Translations under genes and position numbers: made by a program
Assembly (NCBI RefSeq): GCF_023016085.1
Contig: NZ_JALKBF010000001.1
Coordinates: 2,232,001 to 2,296,000 of the forward strand
Length of the DNA stretch: 64,000 bases
From: Aliiroseovarius sp. F47248L
GTDB lineage: Bacteria; Pseudomonadota; Alphaproteobacteria; Rhodobacterales; Rhodobacteraceae
Direction: 5' to 3'
Shown: piece after piece, positions 56,679 through 64,000 of the stretch
Layout of the letters: each line of letters begins with the position of its first letter
Position numbering within the stretch: position 1 is the stretch's first letter
Notes under the pieces: model-generated
What the model saw: the letters and a program-made list of their open reading frames with translations, nothing else
Databases searched by the model: none
What the model was told of the DNA's origin: nothing

Positions 56679-57371
56679 TCAGGTGCGCGCAGTTTCGGCG
56701 GCAGTGCGGATGGCGCGGATGTTTTCGCCATAGATCTGCGGCTTGGCCACCGAGCCACCCTTGAAGACTGCAGAACCCGCGACCAGAACATCGGCGCCCG
56801 CTTCCGCCACAAGAGGAGCGGTTTCCGTGGTGACACCACCGTCAATCTGGATGTGGATCGGCCGGTCGCCGATCATCTGGCGCAAGCGCCGGGTCTTATC
56901 GACGCCGGAGCGAATGAATTTCTGCCCACCGAAACCGGGGTTCACCGTCATGATCAACACCATGTCTACAAGGTCGAGCACATATTCAATGCTTTCCAAT
57001 GGCGTGCCCGGGTTCAGGCTGACACCCGCCTTGACACCTTGCGCCTTGATAGCCTGCAGGGTGCGATGGATGTGAGGCCCGGCCTCGACATGGGCGGTGA
57101 TCATATCGGCGCCCGCTTCAGCATAGGCTTCGATATAGGGGTCGATCGGCGCGATCATCAAATGCACATCCATGAAGGTTTTTACATGCGGGCGAAACGC
57201 TTTCACAGCGGGTGGACCGAAGGTGAGGTTTGGCACGAAATGACCATCCATAACGTCCACATGCACCCAATCCGCGCCCTGAGCTTCGATGGCCTGAATT
57301 TCCTGACCAAAATTGGCGAAATCAGCAGAAAGGATTGAAGGGGCGATCTTGATGGAACGATCAAAGGACAT
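56679..57371 (-). CDS. rpe: Ribulose-phosphate 3-epimerase
   Basis: 230 residues, TIM barrel. Interconverts ribulose 5-phosphate and xylulose 5-phosphate in the pentose phosphate pathway. Metal ligands and catalytic acids in [22 protein letters not shown] and [17 protein letters not shown] phosphate loop. Start at [12 protein letters not shown] with GGAG upstream. Downstream of rppH on the strand by 81 bases. Confidence 0.97.
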   Translation of the reverse strand: MSFDRSIKIAPSILSADFANFGQEIQAIEAQGADWVHVDVMDGHFVPNLTFGPPAVKAFRPHVKTFMDVHLMIAPIDPYIEAYAEAGADMITAHVEAGPHIHRTLQAIKAQGVKAGVSLNPGTPLESIEYVLDLVDMVLIMTVNPGFGGQKFIRSGVDKTRRLRQMIGDRPIHIQIDGGVTTETAPLVAEAGADVLVAGSAVFKGGSVAKPQIYGENIRAIRTAAETART

Positions 57372-57452
57372 AATGGGATCTCCGGCAGCGTTGGTTGCGC
57401 TTCTTATAACGGGATTATCGGATTTGCGAAGCGCGAATGCGCCCCGCATGCG

Positions 57453-57947
57453 CTACAGTCGAGACCTGAAACCCGCCAAAACCTGTGCATAGATGTCGCG
57501 CTTGAAGGGCACGATATTGGCCACCACCTCATCTGGATGCATCCAAGCCCATTGGCTGAACTCGGGGTGATCTGTTTCGATGTTCACTGCGCTGTCGTCG
57601 CCCAGAAAGCGCGCAAGATACCAGCGCTGTTTTTGCCCCTTGAAACGGCCCTTCCAAATTTTCGGCACGATGTCATGTGGTAAGTCATACGGCAGCCAGT
57701 CGGGAAACTCGGCTTCGATCTTCACGAGGTCTTGAGTGACACCGGTTTCTTCCCACAACTCGCGCAGGGCTGCGTCGCGCGGATCTTCGTCCTTGTCCAC
57801 CCCGCCTTGGGGCATCTGCCAGGCTGTTTTGGTGCCCAGCCTTGGCGCATCGAGCCGTTGCCCGACGAAAACCTTTCCTTCACGATTCACCAGCATAATG
57901 CCGACACAGGGACGATAGGGCAGCTTTTCTATTTCAGCAGGTGTCAT
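57453..57947 (-). CDS. rppH: RNA pyrophosphohydrolase RppH
   Basis: 164 residues. NUDIX enzyme that removes pyrophosphate from 5'-triphosphate RNA and starts mRNA decay. NUDIX box [20 protein letters not shown] followed by TGV is complete; [11 protein letters not shown] and [17 protein letters not shown] are the RppH/IalA-type hallmarks. Start ATG preceded by AGGAAG; three codons fewer than the longest frame. Between ctpA terminator and rpe. Confidence 0.95.
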   Translation of the reverse strand: MTPAEIEKLPYRPCVGIMLVNREGKVFVGQRLDAPRLGTKTAWQMPQGGVDKDEDPRDAALRELWEETGVTQDLVKIEAEFPDWLPYDLPHDIVPKIWKGRFKGQKQRWYLARFLGDDSAVNIETDHPEFSQWAWMHPDEVVANIVPFKRDIYAQVLAGFRSRL

Positions 57948-58010
57948 GGTAACTTCCTGGCCCAATGAGTTTTGTTAACGATACAGCGTTGTCATAGCGG
58001 GTCGAAACAC

Positions 58011-58038
58011 AAAAGGGCCACCCTTAAGAGCGGCCCTT
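58011..58038 (-). terminator. Rho-independent terminator after ctpA
   Basis: Minus strand: stem AAGGGCC/GGCCCTT with a 12-base loop, then TTGTG; 20 bases after the ctpA stop. Probably ends the gpmI-envC-ctpA transcript. Confidence 0.65.
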
Positions 58039-58057
58039 CAGTAAATTCCACGTCCGC

Positions 58058-59389
58058 CTATTGCGCCATGGCAATGGTCGACAAACCTTTGATCAAGTCA
58101 ACCGCATAAGACAGCTGGAAGTCATCATCGCGCAGCTTGGCGGCTTCTTCAGCGGCTTCTCGCTCTTCTTCGATCTGACGCTGTTCGTCCTCGGTCAGGC
58201 TGTCATTGTTCAGACTGCCGCGCAGGTCCGCTTCGGTGCGTTGAGGTCGAGCTTCCTCTTCGTTCTCGGCTTCGGGCAGGCGTGGTGGCTGTTGCACTAC
58301 GATATCGGGGGACACGCCAAGTGCCTGGATCGAACGACCCGACGGCGTATAATACCGCGCGGTGGTCAGACGCATCGCCCCATCGGAAGCCAACGGCATC
58401 ACCGTCTGCACCGATCCCTTGCCAAAGCTCTTGGTGCCCACGACGATGGCGCGGTGGTGATCCTGAAGTGCACCTGCGACAATTTCAGACGCCGAGGCCG
58501 AGCCGCCATTGATCAGAACAACCATCGGCTTGCCTTCGGCCAAGTCACCAGCTTCTGCGTTCACACGTTCGCTTTCGCCGGGGTTGCGTCCGCGGGTTGA
58601 AACGATTTCGCCGCTTTCAAGGAAGGCGTCGGAAACTTCGATTGCCTGGTTCAGAAGTCCGCCAGGATTGTTGCGCAGATCAAGCACGATGCCCTCGACA
58701 TTCTTCATCCCACCCAAGGCTTCCACCTCGCGCGCTAGACCATCAGACATGTTGGCGTAGGTTTGATCGTTGAACGTGGTCACACGCAGCACGATCGTGT
58801 TGCCGACCGAACGGGCTGTTGCCGCCGTCAGCTTGATCGTATCGCGAATGATCGACACATCGAACGGTTCATCCACGCCTTCGCGCACAACGGTGATTAT
58901 GATTTCAGATCCAACGGGGCCGCGCAGCATGTTCACTGCCTCGTCCAGTGTCAGGCCCATCAGGGCTTCGCCATCGACATGTGTGATATAGTCGCCGGAT
59001 TCCACACCTGCATCATCGGCCGGCGTTCCGTCCATCGGGGACACGACGCGCACGAAGCCTTCTTCTTGCGTCACCTCGATGCCCAACCCTCCGAAGGAAC
59101 CGCGTGTCTGCACACGCATGTCGGCCGCATCTTTGGGGGACAGATAGCTGGAATGTGGATCAAGTGAACTGAGCATCCCATCAATCGCGGCTTCGATCAG
59201 ATCGGCCGAATCCACCTCTTCTACATACTGCGCGCGGATTCGCTCGAAGATATCGCCAAACAGGTCCAACTGCTCGTAAACGCTTGTGTTTTTGGCGGCG
59301 TCTTGTGCAAGAAGCGGCCCTGCCACCTGCGTGGTCAGCACTGCGCCTGCTAAGGTGCCCCCAAGGGCGGCCATTACGAATTTCCTCAT
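58058..59389 (-). CDS. ctpA: Carboxy-terminal processing protease CtpA, S41 family
   Basis: 443 residues. Signal peptide MRKFVMAALGGTLAGAVLTT, a PDZ domain (GFVRVVSPMDGTPADDAGVE) and the S41 catalytic domain with Ser in GSASASEIV and Lys in GTKSFGKGSVQ. Periplasmic or envelope protease that trims C-termini, often of peptidoglycan hydrolases. The C-terminus has a charged helical stretch with EEEREAAEEAAKLRDDD. Its partner candidate is envC, whose stop is 4 bases before the ctpA start. Confidence 0.96.
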   Translation of the reverse strand: MRKFVMAALGGTLAGAVLTTQVAGPLLAQDAAKNTSVYEQLDLFGDIFERIRAQYVEEVDSADLIEAAIDGMLSSLDPHSSYLSPKDAADMRVQTRGSFGGLGIEVTQEEGFVRVVSPMDGTPADDAGVESGDYITHVDGEALMGLTLDEAVNMLRGPVGSEIIITVVREGVDEPFDVSIIRDTIKLTAATARSVGNTIVLRVTTFNDQTYANMSDGLAREVEALGGMKNVEGIVLDLRNNPGGLLNQAIEVSDAFLESGEIVSTRGRNPGESERVNAEAGDLAEGKPMVVLINGGSASASEIVAGALQDHHRAIVVGTKSFGKGSVQTVMPLASDGAMRLTTARYYTPSGRSIQALGVSPDIVVQQPPRLPEAENEEEARPQRTEADLRGSLNNDSLTEDEQRQIEEEREAAEEAAKLRDDDFQLSYAVDLIKGLSTIAMAQ

Positions 59390-59393
59390 CAGT

Positions 59394-60551
59394 TCATTCC
59401 TTGCCTGCCGCAAACCAGTCGCTGGGGTCCACGGGCGTTCCGTTCTCTCTTAGCTCTATATAAAGCGTTTCCGACGCGTCCGCGCCAGTTCCTTCCTCCG
59501 CTGCGATCAAAAACGCTTGATCACCGCTGTTATCTGCACCTGCCATCAGTCCGATGGGCGCACCTTTCGGCAACACTTCACCCACTTCGCCATATAACTG
59601 TCCTAACCCGGCCAGAACCATCAGATAGCCGTCACCTGGTTCGATGATGGCAACATTGCCATAGTCCAACAACGGTCCCAAGTATCGGACGGTTGCGGGC
59701 CATGGCGTAGTGACAATGGCCATCGGGCGGGTGGCGATTACATATCCGGGGCGGCGCACTCCGGCGGCGTCAACCTCGTTAAAGCGGCGAATGAGCTTGC
59801 CCAGCGCGGGCATGGCCAGCCGACCTTTTACACTGGTAAAGTCTTGCGTGACGGCGGCATTACCCCGTGGCACGGGTTCAGACATCAGCCCATCCGCAAA
59901 GCTGGCCAAGGTGTCTGCGCTTTCCACCAGAGTTTGCATACGTGCATCGTCGGCGACGAAACGGCGCGGCAGCTCAGTGCGCCGGGCAATCGCTAGGCTG
60001 AGTTCAAAACGCGCGTCTTGCGCCCCCTCCAGTCCCGATTTTAGGGTATCCACCGCGTTTTCCTGCAACGCACGCAGGGTTTTCAGCTCTTCCAGATCGC
60101 GACGCAGGCTTTCAGCTTCCTTTTGCAGAGCTGGGGCCACGTCAGACAGGATCATCCCTGACCGTGCCGTCCCAATCGGTCCGGCGGGGTGAACCAGCAA
60201 TGCCGGTTCCGGTGCCCGTTCGATGGTTTGTAGCACCCCCAGAAGTTGGGAAAGCTGGTTGCTTTCGGCACTCAGAGCCCCTTGGATCGAAGCCTCACGC
60301 AAGCTGGCGCGGCGCAGCCCGTCCCTGAGCGTGGCTAGCCCTTCTTCATAGGCTTGAACAGTTTGCGTTAAAGCGGAAATCCGGTCGTTAGACTTCTCGG
60401 CCTCGGCCAACGCAACTGTCGCTTTATCCAGCGCCAGCATCGCGGCCCGTGCAGTTTCGGTCGGATCCGTTTGCGCGCGCGCCGAAAAGGTTGGCGCCAG
60501 CGCCAACAAAACCGCCGCCGCCAACCGGGGCAAGAGGCGTCTAGCCTGCAT
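59394..60551 (-). CDS. envC: EnvC-like murein hydrolase activator (degenerate LytM/M23 domain)
   Basis: 385 residues. Signal peptide MQARRLLPRLAAAVLLALAP ending with ARA, a long coiled-coil (about residues 35-230), and a C-terminal LytM-type domain with GNVAIIEPGDGYLMVLAGLG and ASETLYIELRENG. EnvC activates amidases at the division site and normally lacks catalytic zinc ligands, as here. It overlaps gpmI by one base (TGATG) and precedes ctpA by 4 bases, forming a cell-envelope operon. Confidence 0.93.
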   Translation of the reverse strand: MQARRLLPRLAAAVLLALAPTFSARAQTDPTETARAAMLALDKATVALAEAEKSNDRISALTQTVQAYEEGLATLRDGLRRASLREASIQGALSAESNQLSQLLGVLQTIERAPEPALLVHPAGPIGTARSGMILSDVAPALQKEAESLRRDLEELKTLRALQENAVDTLKSGLEGAQDARFELSLAIARRTELPRRFVADDARMQTLVESADTLASFADGLMSEPVPRGNAAVTQDFTSVKGRLAMPALGKLIRRFNEVDAAGVRRPGYVIATRPMAIVTTPWPATVRYLGPLLDYGNVAIIEPGDGYLMVLAGLGQLYGEVGEVLPKGAPIGLMAGADNSGDQAFLIAAEEGTGADASETLYIELRENGTPVDPSDWFAAGKE

Positions 60552-62071
60552 CACCGGCGGATCAGGCTTTCGCCGGTCATTTCAACAGGCTGCTCCAGCC
60601 CCATTAACTCAAGTAATGTAGGGGCAAGATCGGCCAAGCGACCCGAGGCGAGAGTGGCACCTTCGGGGCCGCCAAACATGATGACCGGCACCAGATTGGT
60701 GGTATGCGCTGTATGGGGGCCGTTGGTTTCTTCATCCCACATGGTTTCACAATTGCCGTGATCTGCTGTCACAATCATCGCGCCACCCACGTCTTTCAAC
60801 GCGGCAATCACCTGCCCCAACCCTGAATCAACAGCTTCGCAAGCCGCGATGGCCGCATCCAGATCACCGGTATGCCCGACCATGTCGGGATTGGCATAGT
60901 TGGTGACAATAAGATCGAAACGATCGCGGATTGCACCGACAAAATGTTCGGTCACTTCTGGAGCAGACATTTTAGGTTGCAAGTCATAAGTCGCGACCTT
61001 GGGGCTGGCGGCCATGTAACGCACTTCTCCCTCGACCGGGGCCTCCTTGCCGCCATTCAGGAAGAATGTGACATGTGGATACTTCTCGGTTTCGGCGGTG
61101 TGGAACTGGCTTTTACCATGTTTTGCAACCCATTCTGCCAATGTGTTCACGATGTCCCGCTTGGGAAAACAGGTGGTCATATAGGCATTATGGGCGTCGG
61201 AATACTCGACCATGCCCAAAAGCGCCGACAGCGTTGGACGCGGACCCGTGTTAAACTCGCTGAAACTCGGCTCTCCGATTGCACGAAGGATTTCACGGGC
61301 GCGGTCCGCGCGGAAGTTCACAAAAAACAGCCCGTCGCCGTCCTTCATACCAGGATAGCCACTGATCACTGCGGGTTGGATGAACTCGTCCGTTTCACGC
61401 TTGTCATAGGCGGCAGCGATGGCGTCATCTGCGCTTGAAACGGCATCGCCCTGTCCTTTGACCATGGCGTCGAACGCGCGGCTGACCCGATCCCAACGAT
61501 TGTCGCGATCCATCGTGAAGTAGCGGCCAACAACGGTGACAACCTGTGCGCCCTCGGGCAGCGCCTCCTCAAAAGCAGCAACCTGTTCGCGCGCGGATTG
61601 CGGGGACACGTCGCGCCCGTCGGTGATTGCATGAACCATCACTGGCAGCCCTGCGGCTGTCAAAGCCTTAGCAGCTGCGACAAGGTGATCTTGGTGGCTG
61701 TGCACACCACCGGGGCTGACAAGACCAGCGATATGGGCTGTGCCGCCTGCGGCATTCACCTTGGCTGCAAACTCCAGCAACGCCACATTCTTGAAAAACG
61801 AGCCATCTTCGATTGCCAGATCAATCTGACCCAAGTCCATCGCTACGACACGACCAGCTCCGATATTGGTGTGCCCTACCTCTGAATTCCCCATCTGTCC
61901 GGTCGGAAGACCCACATCAGGGCCATGGGTGATCAAGGTGTTGTTCGGGCAGTTTTGTATCAGCCAATCGAAGTTGGGTGTGTTGGCAAGTGCGGGTGCA
62001 TTATACTCGTGGGCATCACGCAGCCCCCAGCCATCAAGAATGCACAGAACGACGGGCTTGGGCGTGGTCAT
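60551..62071 (-). CDS. gpmI: 2,3-bisphosphoglycerate-independent phosphoglycerate mutase
   Basis: 506 residues, full length. Glycolysis and gluconeogenesis. Manganese-dependent; catalytic serine in GNSEVGHTNIGAGR (Ser63), metal Asp in ILDGWG (Asp13), and TADHGNCE near the C-terminus. First gene of the overlapping gpmI-envC-ctpA group, with an 82-base gap to rlmH upstream. Confidence 0.97.
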   Translation of the reverse strand: MTTPKPVVLCILDGWGLRDAHEYNAPALANTPNFDWLIQNCPNNTLITHGPDVGLPTGQMGNSEVGHTNIGAGRVVAMDLGQIDLAIEDGSFFKNVALLEFAAKVNAAGGTAHIAGLVSPGGVHSHQDHLVAAAKALTAAGLPVMVHAITDGRDVSPQSAREQVAAFEEALPEGAQVVTVVGRYFTMDRDNRWDRVSRAFDAMVKGQGDAVSSADDAIAAAYDKRETDEFIQPAVISGYPGMKDGDGLFFVNFRADRAREILRAIGEPSFSEFNTGPRPTLSALLGMVEYSDAHNAYMTTCFPKRDIVNTLAEWVAKHGKSQFHTAETEKYPHVTFFLNGGKEAPVEGEVRYMAASPKVATYDLQPKMSAPEVTEHFVGAIRDRFDLIVTNYANPDMVGHTGDLDAAIAACEAVDSGLGQVIAALKDVGGAMIVTADHGNCETMWDEETNGPHTAHTTNLVPVIMFGGPEGATLASGRLADLAPTLLELMGLEQPVEMTGESLIRR

Positions 62072-62153
62072 GTCAACGGATCCTCTGGCTGCTTATAGAC
62101 TGTCTATTGCGCGACAAGTCCGGGTGCAAGGCAAGCTGCCATCGCCGGGTAGA

Positions 62154-62624
62154 TCAGGTGCGGTGATAGGGGCTGCCCGCCAAGATCGACGCGGCGCGAT
62201 AAATTTGTTCGGCCAGCATCACCCGAACCAGCATGTGCGGCCAAACCATCTTACCAAACGACAGGCTGAAATCGGCCTGCGTCCGCAACACAGGATCAAT
62301 CCCATCCGCACCACCGATGACAAAAGCCACATCGCCGCGCCCTTCATCGCGCCAACGCCCCAACAATTTTGCAAAATCAGGCGAGGACATGACCTTGCCG
62401 CGTTCATCCAGAGTGCAGATCAGCGCGCCTTTCGGAATGGCGCGCTCCAACAAGTTAGCTTCGGCGGACATGCCGCCGCCCTTCTTGTCTTCAACTTCGT
62501 GGATATTGGCAAGCCCAAGCCCCAACGCACGGCCCGTGCGATCAAACCGGGTCAGATAATCATCAATCAGGTCGCGCTCAGCGCCGCCACGCAAACGACC
62601 AACGGCGCAAATATGCACCCTCAT
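62154..62624 (-). CDS. rlmH: 23S rRNA pseudouridine-1915 N3-methyltransferase RlmH
   Basis: 156 residues. SPOUT-class methyltransferase acting on the 70S ribosome. SAM-knot elements: LDERGKVMSSPDFA, FVIGGADG and LVRVMLAEQIYRA near the end. Start at MRVHICAVGRL. Follows rsfS by 19 bases. Confidence 0.96.
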   Translation of the reverse strand: MRVHICAVGRLRGGAERDLIDDYLTRFDRTGRALGLGLANIHEVEDKKGGGMSAEANLLERAIPKGALICTLDERGKVMSSPDFAKLLGRWRDEGRGDVAFVIGGADGIDPVLRTQADFSLSFGKMVWPHMLVRVMLAEQIYRAASILAGSPYHRT

Positions 62625-62643
62625 AACGACGCACCCTTGAAGA

Positions 62644-63009
62644 TCAGGTCGATACGCCGGTGGTGCCCGGCTCCAACCACATCTTTTCAAGCTGATAGAA
62701 CTCGCGCACTTCCGGGCGGAACACATGGACGATCACATCGCCTGCGTCGATCAGAACCCAGTCGCCCTGATCCTTACCTTCGATCTTCGAAAAGACACCC
62801 ATTTCCTGCTTGAGTTTCTCGGTCAGCTTTTCCGAGATCGCCGCGACCTGACGGGTCGAGCGACCGGAGCACACCACCATATGATCGGCCATCTCTGATT
62901 TGCCGTGCAAATCAATGATCACCACATCTTCGGCTTTGTCGTCTTCAAGTGAGTTAAGAACCAGCGACAGGATATCGTCGCTGACATTGGTCTGAGGGGC
63001 CGCCGTCAT
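62644..63009 (-). CDS. rsfS: Ribosome silencing factor RsfS
   Basis: 121 residues. Binds uL14 on the 50S subunit and blocks subunit joining in starvation. Signature DVVIIDLHGKSEMADHMVV and DWVLIDAGDVIVHVF. First of the rsfS-rlmH pair. A 176-base gap separates it from the mechanosensitive channel gene; nothing distinctive was seen in that gap. Confidence 0.96.
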   Translation of the reverse strand: MTAAPQTNVSDDILSLVLNSLEDDKAEDVVIIDLHGKSEMADHMVVCSGRSTRQVAAISEKLTEKLKQEMGVFSKIEGKDQGDWVLIDAGDVIVHVFRPEVREFYQLEKMWLEPGTTGVST

Positions 63010-63185
63010 TGCGGATTTCCCTGCAGTCGCATCTTTTGCGACTTCTGTTTGCGGAGACAGGACATTGTCCTCCTATCGATGCGCGCCGATACGCCCCGAC
63101 GCTGGGCACATAAGAATCGTAGCATCACATGGGGGCGATCTCAACGCTCGTCAAGCAACTGCAGCGAAACAGCAGTGCAAATGGG

Positions 63186-64000
63186 TCACGCCCGCGGGTT
63201 TTCGCCGGTTTCAGTTCCGTCTGGCAACGCGTCTGCCAGGTCGTCCGGCAACAGTCGGACTTCGCGCTGAGGGAACGGGAACGATATGTCGTTCTCATGA
63301 AACGCATCCCACAACGCCAGATAGACATTGCCGCGAATGTTGGTCAGACCGCCGGTTGGGTCATCGATCCAGAAGCGCAGGATGTAATCGACTGAACTGT
63401 CGCCAAACCCGACGATGTGACAGACCGGAGGGCGGAAGCTCAGCACGCGAGACACGTTGCTGGCGGCTTCGATGGCAACCTTGCGCACTTTGTGCGGGTC
63501 ATCCCCATAGGCGGTGCCAAAATAGATATCCAGCCGCACGAACGAATTGGTATGCGACCAGTTCACCACCTGCCCGGTGATCAGGTCTTCGTTCGGGATC
63601 AGGTATTCGCGCCCGTCGCGCGTCACGACCGACACATACCGCGCACCAAGCTGCTGGATCCAACCAAATGTCTCGCCCAGACTAATCACATCGCCGGGCT
63701 TGATCGACTTATCCAACAGGATGATCACGCCCGACACGAGGTTGGACACGACCTTTTGCAGACCGAAACCAAGACCCACACCGATGGCGCCGGACAGAAC
63801 CGCAAGCCCCGTCAGATCGACGCCAATCACTTTCAGACCCAGAAAGAACGCCGCGCCATACAGCAGAAGCTGAATGAACTTGACCGCCAGCACCTGCATC
63901 GACGGAGATATATCGTCATTGTTCTGGATCTTCTCAGCCGATCCTCGACTGAACATGCGCGCCAAGGCAAACAGGGCTGCCGTGACCACCACCGCCCGCA
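63186..64000 (-). CDS. MscS-family mechanosensitive channel (5' end outside window)
   Basis: At least 270 residues; the frame runs through the right edge of the window. Membrane helix with GLKVIGVDLTGLAVLSGAIG, the MscS pore helix pattern GIGVGFGLQKVVSNLVSG (seen as GVGLGFGLQKVVSNLVSGVI), then the beta domain LLDKSIKPGDVISLGETFGW and a C-terminal cytoplasmic region. Releases osmolytes on membrane tension. Conserved N-terminal helices lie outside the window. Confidence 0.92.
   Translation of the reverse strand, partial: RAVVVTAALFALARMFSRGSAEKIQNNDDISPSMQVLAVKFIQLLLYGAAFFLGLKVIGVDLTGLAVLSGAIGVGLGFGLQKVVSNLVSGVIILLDKSIKPGDVISLGETFGWIQQLGARYVSVVTRDGREYLIPNEDLITGQVVNWSHTNSFVRLDIYFGTAYGDDPHKVRKVAIEAASNVSRVLSFRPPVCHIVGFGDSSVDYILRFWIDDPTGGLTNIRGNVYLALWDAFHENDISFPFPQREVRLLPDDLADALPDGTETGENPRA

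Overview
The window is a 64 kb chromosomal stretch from an alphaproteobacterium, almost certainly of the Rhodobacteraceae (Roseobacter group). The evidence is the GcrA cell-cycle regulator, the SerC-SerA operon with divergent SerB, an IalB-like protein, DUF1467 and DUF4864 proteins, MeaB plus methylmalonyl-CoA epimerase, and GC-rich coding sequence throughout. Most of it is core metabolism and information processing. I see no rRNA, CRISPR array, prophage or biosynthetic cluster.

Layout: 1-2.5 kb holds the end of an amino-acid ABC permease gene, a RidA gene, a decayed IS3-family element and tRNA-Arg(UCU). 2.3-8 kb holds two small paralogous membrane proteins, a PhnA-like protein, an AT-rich AlbA_2/Schlafen-type gene, lepA, and a large tail-anchored protein of unknown function whose start region is interrupted. 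8-14 kb has an Lrp regulator divergent from a leucine dehydrogenase-type gene, a PfkB kinase, a phosphatase, HxlR plus sirtuin, and a copper chaperone. 14-23 kb has rpmB, an exporter, meaB, hrpB, a NUDIX hydrolase and a Pit phosphate transporter. 23-34 kb has argD-argF, a DMT exporter, gcrA, rimO, carB and an AT-rich PAP2-type gene. 34-44 kb has aspS, a tiny Flp-like pilin, a receiver-domain protein, epimerase, a metallophosphatase, serA-serC/serB and a TauE-type permease. 44-56 kb has asparaginase, IalB-like, rlmN, a LOG protein, dapD, dapE, rnr, a transglycosylase and an unusual metallo-beta-lactamase-fold protein. 56-64 kb has rpe, rppH and a minus-strand run mscS-rsfS-rlmH-gpmI-envC-ctpA, combining ribosome maturation, glycolysis and cell-wall remodelling.

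The signals that ordinary gene annotation would miss are these. A dispersed intergenic repeat is present in five copies, with a fixed core, a variable palindrome and a constant GC-rich hairpin; four copies begin 4-16 bases after a stop codon in the direction of that gene. Inverted repeats with TGCAAT arms precede two AT-rich accessory genes. A palindrome fills the -35/-10 spacer of a candidate aspS promoter. A candidate structured leader lies upstream of serC. A 39-residue pilin-like gene and a 35-residue secreted peptide gene are below usual annotation limits. Coordinates of starts were adjusted by ribosome-binding sites and conserved N-termini where the longest open frame was implausible.
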